A stretch of 64,000 nucleotides of DNA from Ornithinimicrobium laminariae (lineage in GTDB: Bacteria > Actinomycetota > Actinomycetes > Actinomycetales > Dermatophilaceae). This document shows positions 8,982 to 17,544 of the stretch, one piece after another. Location of the stretch: positions 310,001-374,000 of the forward strand of contig NZ_JAHZSU010000003.1 in assembly GCF_019457945.1 (NCBI RefSeq), given 5' to 3'. Within the stretch, counting starts at the first letter, position 1, and each line of letters begins with the position of its first letter. The notes under the pieces are model-generated. The model saw only the letters and a list, made by a program, of their open reading frames with translations, was not told where the DNA came from and searched no databases. Position numbers and translations under genes: made by a program.

Positions 8982-9704
8982 CTAGGGCAGTGTGGCGATC
9001 AACTTCTCGACGCTCATTAAGGGCCCGGTGAAAAAGGGCAGCTCTTCGCGCACGTGAAGTCGGGCACGGGTGTTGCGCAACTCGCGCATCAAGTCCACGA
9101 TCCGGTGCAACTCGTCCGCTTCGAATGCCAAGATCCACTCATAGTCACCCAGCGCGAACGACGCCAAGGTGTTAGCGCGCACATCTTTGTAGTCTTTGGC
9201 GGCCATCCCGTGCTCGCGCAGCATGTCGCGGCGATCGCCTTCATCCATCAAATACCACTCATACGAGCGGACAAACGGATAGACGCAGATGTATGTCTGG
9301 GCTGGCTCACCCGAGAGAAACGCTGGGACGTGGCCCCGGTTGAACTCCGCCGGGCGGTGGATCGCCATTTGCGACCACACAGGCTCAAGACGACGACCTA
9401 CCTCGGTGCGGCGAACGGCCTGATAAGCGGCCTGCAACGCCTCAACCCGCGGCGCGTGCCACCAAATCATAAAATCTGCGTCGGCGCGGAACCCGGATAC
9501 GTCATAGATCCCGCGGACCGTCACGCCGTCAAGCGCAGCATCGTCTAGCACCTTCTGGATTTGGGTGGCCAGTCCCCCGCGTTCACCCGGCAACGGCGAT
9601 GCCACTCGAAATACCGAGTACATCGCGAATTGGATCCCCGCGTTAATCTCTTCGGCCTGCTCGAGAGTTGGCTGGGTGTGCTCAGAGAAATGGGTCTGCG
9701 TCAT
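8982..9704 (-). CDS. hemQ: Coproheme decarboxylase HemQ (chlorite dismutase-like)
   Basis: The last step of the coproporphyrin-dependent heme pathway: converts coproheme III to heme b using peroxide. It is 240 aa. Tyr142 in [10 protein letters not shown] is the radical tyrosine of actinobacterial/firmicute HemQ, and His165 in [11 protein letters not shown] is the proximal heme ligand. The start at 9704 is fixed by an ATGA overlap with hemY; the longer open frame to 9767 runs inside hemY. The context hemE-hemY-hemQ settles the assignment against chlorite dismutase proper. Confidence 0.95.
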   Translation of the reverse strand: MTQTHFSEHTQPTLEQAEEINAGIQFAMYSVFRVASPLPGERGGLATQIQKVLDDAALDGVTVRGIYDVSGFRADADFMIWWHAPRVEALQAAYQAVRRTEVGRRLEPVWSQMAIHRPAEFNRGHVPAFLSGEPAQTYICVYPFVRSYEWYLMDEGDRRDMLREHGMAAKDYKDVRANTLASFALGDYEWILAFEADELHRIVDLMRELRNTRARLHVREELPFFTGPLMSVEKLIATLP

Positions 9705-11152
9705 GGTTCCATTCTCACAGGCGAGGCTGGCAATTCGCTCACTGCCCTGGTTGCCGAGGCGATGCACGCCGGGATGCCCACGCCCTCCATCACGGCTCCG
9801 CAGATGGCCAGCCCTGGCACCAGCGCAATCGAGGCTCGAACGGTCTTGATCCGCTCAAGGTGGCCAACGGCATACTGCGGCAGTCCGCCACCCCATCGTG
9901 TCACCACAGCGTCGATCGGCTCTGGCAATGCTTCCCCGCGCACCCGTTGCAGATCTATCAACGCCATCTCAACGATCTCTGCGTCACTTCGCTGCAGGGC
10001 GCCGACTTCGCGGTGACGCCCCAGCGAGACGCGCATGATCGCTACATCGCTGCCGTCGTCGCCTCGCCCATGTCCGGCTGCAGCAACCCACTCCCACTTG
10101 TGCACGCTGTAGGTCGCAGCCTTGATGCGCAGCCCCTCGGCTGGAGGTACCAAGAATCCTGAGCTAGGCACCCCCGCCAAAGCTTCTGCGGGGAACGCCA
10201 ACGTGACAATCGCCATTGACGCCATTTCGATCGCGCCAAGATGGAAGGCAGCCTCAGGAGCGACACGGCCCAGCAGTCGTGCGGCGGCCGGAGGCGGCAC
10301 GGCGACCACGACATCATCGGCGATCAACGTGCTGGGGTCTGGGACCGGCCCGGTGGTGATTTCGAAGCGGCCATCGGCGCGCTGGGACATCTCACGAGCG
10401 GTGACGTTGCGCTGCACCTCAACACCAGCCTCAGTGAGCTTCTCCGTCAACCGCAGCGCGAGGGTGTTAATGCCGCCAGTCAGCCCAGCAAAGACGGGTG
10501 GCACAGGCTGGTCTGTCGCCTGCAGGCTGGGCATCGCCCGGGCGGCAACGGCCAACACCGACTCACCATCTCGGTATGCGACAGCCAGGGGTGGCAGGGC
10601 TGCTGATGTTGAAATGTTGTCGGCGTGACCGGCATAAACACCACCCAGAAGCGGCTCAATGAGGCGATCGACAACCGCGCGGCCCAAGCGCTGACTCACG
10701 AAATCGCCGATCGAGATGTCGTCCCCACGGGGGTCGGTCTGCAGGTGTTCGGCCTCTTGCTCAACCCGCTGCAACTCGCTGTCGTTGAGCAAGCCCTTCA
10801 GCGTCGCGGGGTCACTAGGCACACCCATGAGCGTGCGCGGCGGCAACTGGTGCATCTCACCGCGGCTGTAAATCGAGGCACTGACCTTGTTGGGGTGCAC
10901 GATGTGCTCAGCCAGGCCGACTTCACGTATTAACGCCAAAGCCTCGGGTCGCCTCGCCAACAGCGACTCAGCGCCGAGGTCGACCTGCACGCCAGCGATC
11001 TGGCCGCCTCGCAGTTTGCCGCCCACTTCGGGCTGGCCTTCCAACACGGTGATCGCCGCGTCGGGCCACCGATCGTGCAGCCGCCACGCCGCCGCCAGGC
11101 CGCTGATCCCGGCGCCGATCACGACGATGTGCCGCTGGTCAGCGTTACTCAA
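9701..11152 (-). CDS. hemY: Coproporphyrinogen III oxidase HemY/CgoX
   Basis: An FAD-dependent oxidase of 483 aa making coproporphyrin III, annotated protoporphyrinogen oxidase in older work. The dinucleotide motif [10 protein letters not shown] is at residues 13-22, and [13 protein letters not shown] follows as expected for the amine-oxidase/PPOX superfamily. The start codon is TTG, interlocked with the hemE stop as TTGA, implying translational coupling. Because hemQ follows directly, the coproporphyrin branch rather than the protoporphyrin branch is the likely role. Confidence 0.95.
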   Translation of the reverse strand: MSNADQRHIVVIGAGISGLAAAWRLHDRWPDAAITVLEGQPEVGGKLRGGQIAGVQVDLGAESLLARRPEALALIREVGLAEHIVHPNKVSASIYSRGEMHQLPPRTLMGVPSDPATLKGLLNDSELQRVEQEAEHLQTDPRGDDISIGDFVSQRLGRAVVDRLIEPLLGGVYAGHADNISTSAALPPLAVAYRDGESVLAVAARAMPSLQATDQPVPPVFAGLTGGINTLALRLTEKLTEAGVEVQRNVTAREMSQRADGRFEITTGPVPDPSTLIADDVVVAVPPPAAARLLGRVAPEAAFHLGAIEMASMAIVTLAFPAEALAGVPSSGFLVPPAEGLRIKAATYSVHKWEWVAAAGHGRGDDGSDVAIMRVSLGRHREVGALQRSDAEIVEMALIDLQRVRGEALPEPIDAVVTRWGGGLPQYAVGHLERIKTVRASIALVPGLAICGAVMEGVGIPACIASATRAVSELPASPVRMEP

Positions 11153-12192
11153 CGAGCTGAGACCTCATGCACCAACTCAACGACGCGGGTGAGGACAGCC
11201 GGGTCGGTGCTCGGCAAGACCCCGTGGCCCAAGTTGAAGATGTGCCCTGGCGCTTCTTTGCCTTCGTCAAGAATGCGGCGGATCTGCTTTTCCAGCACGT
11301 CCCACGGAGCGAAGAGGAGGGCGGGATCGAGATTGCCTTGCACCGGCATACGGGCACCGGTCCGGGCGATCCCATCGGCTAGGTTCACCCGGTAGTCGAC
11401 ACCAATGACGTCGGCGCCAGCCGCTGCCATGTCTGGCAGCAATTCGCCGGTGCCAACACCAAAGTGGATGCGGGGGACGCCGGTTTCGGCAAGCTCGGTC
11501 AGCACTCGACGCGAGTGTGCCTCGACAAATTCGCGGTAGTCCGCCTTCGACAGGAAGCCAGCCCAGGAGTCAAAGAGTTGGACGGCGCTAGCCCCGGCGG
11601 CTACTTGCACCTGCAGGAAACTGCTGGCGATGTCGGCCAACCGTGAGCACAGGTCATTCCACAACTGTGGGTCACCGTGCATTAGCGCCTTGGTCTTTTC
11701 GTGGTTCTTGGAGGGCCCGCCTTCAACGAGATAGGAGGCGACGGTGAACGGAGCACCGGCAAATCCGATCAACGGGGTCTTGCCCAATTCGTCCGTCAAC
11801 CGCGAGACCGACTCCGTGATGTCACTGACCATGTCAGGCGTGAGCATCGGCAACCGGGCGAGGTCGGCGCGTGTGCGGAACGGCTCTTCAATGACCGGGC
11901 CCACGCCGGGCTTGATCTCGACATCAACACCGACGGCCTGGATGGGCACAACGATGTCGGAGAAAAAGATGGCGGCATCGACTCCATGCCGGCGCACCGG
12001 CTGCATGGTGATCTCGGTGACCAAGTCGGGGGTGCGGCAGGCTTCCAGCATCTGCGTGCCCTTGCGCAACTCCCGGTACTCCGGCAGAGATCGCCCAGCC
12101 TGGCGCATAAACCAGACGGGGGTATGCGGGACCTCAAGTCCTCCTGCTGCTCGGACTAGGGCGCTGTCTTGCGGTGTATTGCCTTCGCTCAC
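11149..12192 (-). CDS. hemE: Uroporphyrinogen decarboxylase
   Basis: Decarboxylates uroporphyrinogen III to coproporphyrinogen III in the cytoplasm. It is 347 aa with the N-terminal signature WFMRQAGRSLPEYR and C-terminal NLGHGVLPSTDP, both family markers. The Asp of FFSDIVVP is the conserved active-site acid. The start codon is GTG at 12192. It is the first gene of hemE-hemY-hemQ, divergent from the DUF3000-RNase D operon; no ferrochelatase gene is in view. Confidence 0.97.
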   Translation of the reverse strand: MSEGNTPQDSALVRAAGGLEVPHTPVWFMRQAGRSLPEYRELRKGTQMLEACRTPDLVTEITMQPVRRHGVDAAIFFSDIVVPIQAVGVDVEIKPGVGPVIEEPFRTRADLARLPMLTPDMVSDITESVSRLTDELGKTPLIGFAGAPFTVASYLVEGGPSKNHEKTKALMHGDPQLWNDLCSRLADIASSFLQVQVAAGASAVQLFDSWAGFLSKADYREFVEAHSRRVLTELAETGVPRIHFGVGTGELLPDMAAAGADVIGVDYRVNLADGIARTGARMPVQGNLDPALLFAPWDVLEKQIRRILDEGKEAPGHIFNLGHGVLPSTDPAVLTRVVELVHEVSAR

Positions 12193-12253
12193 CCTTCGAT
12201 CTTGTCATGCGGCCTCCGGCGTTGCGGTACCCGACTATCGGGCTACTCGGTCG

Positions 12254-12259
12254 TAGGCT
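12254..12259 (+). promoter_or_regulatory. -10 element, leaderless promoter of DUF3000-rnd operon
   Basis: TAGGCT ends 6 nt before the GTG at 12266, matching the pattern seen at more than ten other genes here. Confidence 0.6.
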
Positions 12260-12265
12260 GACTTC

Positions 12266-12895
12266 GTGGTCAGCCGCATCTCCCCTGGCAAGAATCAGGG
12301 CACCGACACTCCCCCCGCGGGAGACGCAGCCGTGTTCGCCGCGGCTCTAGCGGCAATTCGCGGTGTCGGGCTGCGCCCTGAGCTTGCTATCGAGGAAGTG
12401 CCTGCGCCCACGCGACTGGCTCCACACGCTGTCGCTATCGCCGGCGAGGTCATCCCGCACCACCATGACGAAGACGACGACGCGATTGCGACCGGCCGCT
12501 TCGTGGTGCTCTTCGATCCAGAAGCGCCCGAGCCATGGGAAGGCCAATGGCGACTCGTCACCTATGCCAAGGCCAACATGGAGCCCGAAGTTGGTGCCGA
12601 CCCGCTGGCCGGTGAGGTCGGTTGGTCCTGGCTGACGGAAGCCCTAGAAGAGCGTGGCCTCTCGTGGGCCGCTGAGGCTGGCACCGTCACCGCCGTCTCT
12701 TCTCAGAGCTTTGGCGCGTTGGCTGAGCGTGAGTCGACCGTGGAGTTAGAGATTCGTGCTTCGTGGTCTCCTGTCATGTCGAAGTCGACCGAGCTTGCCG
12801 ATCATTTGCAGGCCTGGGCTGATCTGATGTGCACCCTGGCTGGTTTGCCGCCGCTTCCTGAGGGAGTCGTCGCGCTTCCTGGGATCAGGCGGTAG
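12266..12895 (+). CDS. DUF3000 family protein
   Basis: An actinobacterial protein of unknown function, 209 aa. The conserved acidic/His stretch HHHDEDDD followed by GRFVVLFDP is typical of DUF3000. No signal peptide or membrane segment is seen. The start is GTG with a leaderless-type promoter. It sits just 7 bp upstream of the RNase D gene, the usual actinobacterial neighbour, and divergent from hemE. Confidence 0.87.
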   Translation: MVSRISPGKNQGTDTPPAGDAAVFAAALAAIRGVGLRPELAIEEVPAPTRLAPHAVAIAGEVIPHHHDEDDDAIATGRFVVLFDPEAPEPWEGQWRLVTYAKANMEPEVGADPLAGEVGWSWLTEALEERGLSWAAEAGTVTAVSSQSFGALAERESTVELEIRASWSPVMSKSTELADHLQAWADLMCTLAGLPPLPEGVVALPGIRR

Positions 12896-12902
12896 TGCCG
12901 GA

Positions 12903-14207
12903 ATGGCCAAAGAAACATCCACACCTGTTGAGCACGACGAGGCCAGCGACTACCGACACCTCGACGCTCCTGCCGAGGGAGTCCCCGATGTCATTGAAGA
13001 CGCAGCTGGGCTGCAACGGGCTATTAAAGCCCTACGAGCGGGCACTGGCCCGGTCGCCATCGACGCCGAACGCGCTTCTGGTTATCGCTATGGCCAACGC
13101 GCCTACCTCATCCAGATCCGTCGCGCTGGTAGCGGCAGTTGGCTCATCGACCCCATCCCCTTTGGCGACCTCACTGAGCTAGACGGGGCGTTGGCTGACG
13201 CGGAATGGGTGCTGCACGCCGCCACCCAAGACATCCCGTGCTTGGCCGAATTGGGCATGCGTCCCCGCACACTCTTCGACACCGAGTTGGGCGCACGCCT
13301 GGCCGGAGTCCACCGCGTTGGCTTAGCCGCTGTCCTGGAGTACTACCTCGGGATCACGCTGGCCAAAGAACATTCAGCAGTCGACTGGTCCACTCGGCCA
13401 CTCCCCGAGCCCTGGCTTCGGTATGCCGCACTCGACGTCGAATTGCTCGTTGAGTTGCGCGACCGGATGGAGCAGGATCTGCGCGAGCAGCACAAGTGGG
13501 AGTTCGCCGCCCAAGAGTTTGCTGCGCTCACCCACTTCGTGGGCCCCGAGCACCGACCAGAGCCGTGGCGTCGCACCTCAGGGATGCACCGAGTGCGCAG
13601 CCCACGCGGACTGGCGACAGTGCGCGAGTTGTGGCTCACTCGCGACAGCATTGCCCGCCGCCTTGATGTGACCACGACGCGCGTGCTGCCTGATGCCACC
13701 ATTGTCGACCTGGCTGCCAAGGCGCCGGGCTCAGCTAAGAACGTGCACAAGAGTCGCGCCGAAAAGACCCCATCGCGTCAACGGCGGGCCAGCCAAGGCC
13801 TAGCCACCCATGAAGCCGAGTGGATCGCGGCTATTGAGCGTGCGGCAGCCCTCGATAATGCTGACTTGCCCGAAATCCCAACCCAGTCAGACACCCCGCC
13901 CCCAGCCCGATCGTGGGGCGACCGCGATGAGGTGGCTGCAGACCGGTTGGGCCAAGTGCGGGCGGATATGACTTTGCTGTCCGAGCATTACGACATACCA
14001 CTGGAAAATCTGTTGACCCCCGACGTGCTGCGTCGCGCAGTGTGGCGACCACCGGTTGATGACGCGGGTGCCACCAGCGACGAGGCCGTGCACGAGTTGC
14101 TGAGTTCGCTGGGCGCACGCCCCTGGCAGGCCGAATTGGCAAGCCCGGTGATCGCCCGCGCAGTTAACGACATCACTGGCCACGAGGCTGCTGCGTCCAA
14201 CGCCTAG
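12903..14207 (+). CDS. rnd: Ribonuclease D-like 3'-5' exonuclease with HRDC domain
   Basis: A DEDD-y exonuclease predicted to trim tRNA or other stable RNA 3' ends. It is 434 aa. Catalytic residues D54 and E56 (AIDAE), D110 (HAATQD), Y174 and D178 (YAALDV) are all present. A helical HRDC domain follows around residues 225-300, with a further C-terminal helical region. It forms a two-gene operon with DUF3000. Confidence 0.93.
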   Translation: MAKETSTPVEHDEASDYRHLDAPAEGVPDVIEDAAGLQRAIKALRAGTGPVAIDAERASGYRYGQRAYLIQIRRAGSGSWLIDPIPFGDLTELDGALADAEWVLHAATQDIPCLAELGMRPRTLFDTELGARLAGVHRVGLAAVLEYYLGITLAKEHSAVDWSTRPLPEPWLRYAALDVELLVELRDRMEQDLREQHKWEFAAQEFAALTHFVGPEHRPEPWRRTSGMHRVRSPRGLATVRELWLTRDSIARRLDVTTTRVLPDATIVDLAAKAPGSAKNVHKSRAEKTPSRQRRASQGLATHEAEWIAAIERAAALDNADLPEIPTQSDTPPPARSWGDRDEVAADRLGQVRADMTLLSEHYDIPLENLLTPDVLRRAVWRPPVDDAGATSDEAVHELLSSLGARPWQAELASPVIARAVNDITGHEAAASNA

Positions 14208-14331
14208 CGTCGTCGCACCCCCAGCGTGGGCCATATCACTGGAATAGCCCGCTGTGCGCGGTGTTGCAGTCAGTGAGGTAAATCATCTAGCCATTCATGG
14301 GATTTCGTTAGCCGATATCTCACATATGATC

Positions 14332-14337
14332 TACGAT
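14332..14337 (+). promoter_or_regulatory. -10 element of the HTH-MurA gene
   Basis: TACGAT lies 7 nt before the ATG at 14345. The spacer contains AGGA, so either leaderless initiation or a very short leader is possible. The AT-rich stretch 14300-14337 is the only promoter-like region of the 137-bp gap. Confidence 0.5.
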
Positions 14338-14344
14338 AGGAACC

Positions 14345-15874
14345 ATGACCGAGCCATATCTGTCCCGCATCGGCACGTTAATCCGCGATGCTCGTCGCCA
14401 CAAGGCTTTGACCCAGAGCGAGTTGGCAAACCTTTTGGGCACCAGTCAAAGTGCCGTCGCGCGTATTGAACAAGGCAAGCAAAATCTCTCTTTGGAGATG
14501 TTAGCCCGCATCGGCGAATCCCTGGACTCGGAAATCGTTTCGGTCGGCAGCGCTGTCCCGCAGAACCTGCGCATCACTGGCGGCGTGAAGTTGTCCGGTG
14601 AGATCAACGTTCGGACGTCAAAGAACGCTGCCGTTGCGCTGCTATGTGCCTCGATACTCAACAAGGGCCGCACCACGCTGCGCAACCTGGCCCGCATCGA
14701 AGAGGTCAACCGCATCACTGAGGTGCTGACCTCTATTGGCTTCAAGATCCGTTGGCTGCCTGACTCCTCCGACTTGGAGATCGTCCCGCCGGCGAAGGTC
14801 GACTTGGACTCGATGGACGAAAACGCGGCTCGCCGCACGCGCACCATCATCATGTTCCTCGGCCCGCTGATGCACGAGTTCGACGACTTCGAGCTGCCGT
14901 ATGCCGGTGGTTGCGACCTCGGCACGCGCACCGTCGAGCCGCACATGATCTCGTTGCGTCACTTCGGCATTGACGTCACCGCCACGACTGGCTCCTACCA
15001 CGCGACCGTGGATGAGAACCGTTGGCCGACCAAGCCGATCGTGCTCACCGAGCGTGGCGACACAGTGACCGAGAACGTCCTGCTGGCTGCCGCGCGCAAC
15101 CCGCGTGAGACGGTCATCCGCAACGCCTCGAGCAACTACATGGTCCAGGACCTGTGCGTCTTCTTGATGAAGCTTGGCGTCCAGATCGAGGGCTTGGGCA
15201 CCACCACGCTGACCGTGCGCGGTGTCGAGCACATCGACATGGACATCGAGTACCACCCCTCGGAAGACCCGATTGAAGCCATGAGCCTGCTGGCCGCTGG
15301 CGTCGTCACGGACTCCGAGATCACTATTAAGCGCGTGCCGATTGAGTTCATGGAGATCGAGCTTGCAGTGCTCGACACGATGGGCCTGCAGTACGAGCTT
15401 TCGGAGGAGTACAAGTCAGACAACGGCGTCACCCGCCTGGTCGACCTGCGCACCATCCCGGGTCCGTTGAAGGCTCCGTTGGACAAGATTCACCCCTTGC
15501 CCTTCCCCGGCCTCAACATCGACAACCTGCCGTTCTTTGCGATCATCGCTGCCTGCGCCAAGGGCAGCACGATGATTCACGACTGGGTTTACGAAAACCG
15601 CGCGATCTACTTGACGGAGCTCACCACGCTCGGCGCCAAGGTCCACTTGATGGACCCGCACCGCGTGATGATCGAAGGCCCGACCAAGTGGCGTGCCGGC
15701 GAAATCATGTGCCCCCCGGCATTGCGCCCCGGCGTCGTCATCTTGTTGGCCATGTTGGCTGCACCGGGCGTCTCGGTGTTGCGCAACGTCTACGTCATCA
15801 ACCGTGGCTACGAAGACTTGGCTGCTCGCTTGAACGCTCTGGGTGCAGGCATCCAGACCTTCCGCGACATCTGA
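14345..15874 (+). CDS. murA: UDP-GlcNAc 1-carboxyvinyltransferase with N-terminal HTH domain
   Basis: First committed step of peptidoglycan synthesis: adds enolpyruvate to UDP-GlcNAc. The 509-aa protein carries an extra XRE-type helix-turn-helix at about residues 8-62 (TQSELANLLGTSQSAVARIE). The EPSP-synthase-like MurA domain follows from about 75, with K93-N94 in the substrate loop and C190 (GGCDLG) at the fosfomycin-target position. The open frame runs through both domains without interruption. Whether the HTH binds DNA is unknown. A strong terminator follows. A second, plain murA may exist elsewhere. Confidence 0.93.
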   Translation: MTEPYLSRIGTLIRDARRHKALTQSELANLLGTSQSAVARIEQGKQNLSLEMLARIGESLDSEIVSVGSAVPQNLRITGGVKLSGEINVRTSKNAAVALLCASILNKGRTTLRNLARIEEVNRITEVLTSIGFKIRWLPDSSDLEIVPPAKVDLDSMDENAARRTRTIIMFLGPLMHEFDDFELPYAGGCDLGTRTVEPHMISLRHFGIDVTATTGSYHATVDENRWPTKPIVLTERGDTVTENVLLAAARNPRETVIRNASSNYMVQDLCVFLMKLGVQIEGLGTTTLTVRGVEHIDMDIEYHPSEDPIEAMSLLAAGVVTDSEITIKRVPIEFMEIELAVLDTMGLQYELSEEYKSDNGVTRLVDLRTIPGPLKAPLDKIHPLPFPGLNIDNLPFFAIIAACAKGSTMIHDWVYENRAIYLTELTTLGAKVHLMDPHRVMIEGPTKWRAGEIMCPPALRPGVVILLAMLAAPGVSVLRNVYVINRGYEDLAARLNALGAGIQTFRDI

Positions 15875-15884
15875 TCTAGACACC

Positions 15885-15932
15885 GCAATGGTGGTGCTTC
15901 GGCCTTCGGGCTGGGCACCACCATTGCTTTTT
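15885..15932 (+). terminator. Rho-independent terminator of murA
   Basis: A 13-bp perfect stem (15885-15897 with 15915-15927) and 17-nt loop are followed directly by five T residues. Confidence 0.92.
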
Positions 15933-15958
15933 CCGTTCCCCCCTCGGAAGGCCCTGAC

Positions 15959-16747
15959 ATGGAGATTGTGACCGACGAGCGCGGTGGCCTGACGGTGATG
16001 CGCGATGGCCACCCGCAGTCCTACGTCGATCTCGATGACCCCGAATTGCTGGTTTTTGAATACATCCAGCACCTCGCCCTGGTCATCGACGCGATGCCCG
16101 CTGGCCCCTTGCGGGTGACCCACATCGGCGGGGCTGGGCTCACGCTCCCCCGCTTCGTCAACCACACACGCCCCGAGTCTCCGCAGATCGTGATGGAGCC
16201 GGATGAGGCGCTCACTGCGCTAGTACGCCGTGACGCACCCTTGCCGCGCCGTCACCGGATCCGGGTGCGTCCACAGACTGGAGCGCAGGGATTGCCCAAG
16301 CTGGCTGACGGTTCGGCCGATGCCATCGTGCTGGATGCGTTTGCTGATGGCGTCGTGCCAGCTGATCTGCTGAGTGCTGAGTCGTTGGGGCATGTTGCTC
16401 GGGCATTGGCGCCAGGTGGGATCTTCCTGGCGAATGTCCCGGACGAGCCTGGCTTGCGGTTTATCGCCTCGGTAGTCACGACAATGCGCCAGTGGTGGCC
16501 ACACGTTGGCTATCTGGCGTTGACCGAGACGATCAAGGGCCGCCGATTTGGCAATGTCGTGCTGGTGGCTAGCGCTTCTCCGTTGCCGGAGGTCGAGTTA
16601 GTTCGGGCTGTCGCTCGCACCGACTTCCCCACCACCTTTCGCGGCGAACGCTCGGCCGCCAAATCAGCCGGGACAGCCAAGCCGCTGCCTGCGCAGGGTG
16701 TCGCGTCTCCGCTCGCACCAGACGCCGGATCGTGGCGAGTGCGCTAA
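15959..16747 (+). CDS. Spermidine synthase-like methyltransferase-fold protein
   Basis: 262 aa with the aminopropyltransferase/Rossmann fold: VTHIGGAGLTLPRF is the nucleotide-binding loop and DGSADAIVLDAF the acidic motif after strand 4. The Tyr/Asp pattern of true spermidine synthases is incomplete, so polyamine synthesis is not assured. GGAAGG about 7 nt upstream supports the ATG. The C-terminal 35 residues are low-complexity and probably disordered. Confidence 0.78.
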   Translation: MEIVTDERGGLTVMRDGHPQSYVDLDDPELLVFEYIQHLALVIDAMPAGPLRVTHIGGAGLTLPRFVNHTRPESPQIVMEPDEALTALVRRDAPLPRRHRIRVRPQTGAQGLPKLADGSADAIVLDAFADGVVPADLLSAESLGHVARALAPGGIFLANVPDEPGLRFIASVVTTMRQWWPHVGYLALTETIKGRRFGNVVLVASASPLPEVELVRAVARTDFPTTFRGERSAAKSAGTAKPLPAQGVASPLAPDAGSWRVR

Positions 16748-16752
16748 CGCGT

Positions 16753-16758
16753 TAGATT
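16753..16758 (+). promoter_or_regulatory. -10 element, leaderless promoter of GDPD gene
   Basis: TAGATT ends 6 nt before the ATG at 16765. It lies just after the stop of the previous gene. Confidence 0.6.
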
Positions 16759-16764
16759 CAAGGC

Positions 16765-17544
16765 ATGGCTCGCACCGCATACCTGGATCATGACGGACCT
16801 ATCCCGCTGGCTCATCGTGGCTTTTCTCTGGAAGGCTTGGAAAACACGATGTCCGCCTTTAGCGCGGCCGTCGAGCTGGGCTTCCGGTATGTCGAGACTG
16901 ATGTACACGCGACCAGCGACGATGTCGTCGTCGCTTTCCACGATGAGCGCCTGGATCGGGTGACTGATCGCACTGGGGCCATCATGGTGATGCCCTACGA
17001 AGAGGTCCGCCAGGCCAAGATTGGCGACACCGAGCACGTCCCCACGCTCGAGGAGTTGCTGGGAGCTTGGCCCGACCTGAGGGTCAATATTGACATAAAG
17101 TCTCAGCATGCAATAACCCCGACCGTCCGGGTGATCGAGCGGGCCAAAGCCCACGACCGGGTATGCCTCGCGTCGTTCTCCGACAAGCGTCGCCTCGCCG
17201 CCCAGCGCCGTTTGAGCCGGCCGGTCGCCATGTCTGCTGGCCAGAGCGTTGGGGCCATGTTCCGCGCTGCGGCCACGACCCCTGCCAGGTGGCGCGCCAG
17301 TGCGGTCAAGCGGAGCCTGGCGACAGTCGATGGCCTGCAGATCCCCGTCAGCCATCGAGGCATCCCGTTGGTGACGGGTAGCAGCGTCGCCTCAGCCCAT
17401 GCGGCCGGAGCTTTCGTGCACGTCTGGACCATCAACGATGTCGATCAGATGCGGCAACTCCTCGACCTTGGCGTGGATGGCCTGGTTAGCGATCGCGCTG
17501 ACCTGCTCAAAGACGTTTTGGTCGAGCGGGGGCAGTGGACCTAG
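16765..17544 (+). CDS. Glycerophosphodiester phosphodiesterase family protein
   Basis: Hydrolyses glycerophosphodiesters to glycerol-3-phosphate and an alcohol. It is 259 aa with no signal peptide, so cytoplasmic. The GDPD signature is intact: H17-R18, E44 and D46 (ETDVH) and H59 (FHDERLDR). The late segment VHVWTINDVDQM is the usual closing strand. Its stop interlocks with that of the convergent membrane-protein gene in the palindrome CTAG. Confidence 0.93.
   Translation: MARTAYLDHDGPIPLAHRGFSLEGLENTMSAFSAAVELGFRYVETDVHATSDDVVVAFHDERLDRVTDRTGAIMVMPYEEVRQAKIGDTEHVPTLEELLGAWPDLRVNIDIKSQHAITPTVRVIERAKAHDRVCLASFSDKRRLAAQRRLSRPVAMSAGQSVGAMFRAAATTPARWRASAVKRSLATVDGLQIPVSHRGIPLVTGSSVASAHAAGAFVHVWTINDVDQMRQLLDLGVDGLVSDRADLLKDVLVERGQWT

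Noticed and set aside
8982..9704. Chlorite dismutase
   Set aside because: Belongs to the same superfamily, but Tyr142/His165 and the hemE-hemY context identify HemQ.
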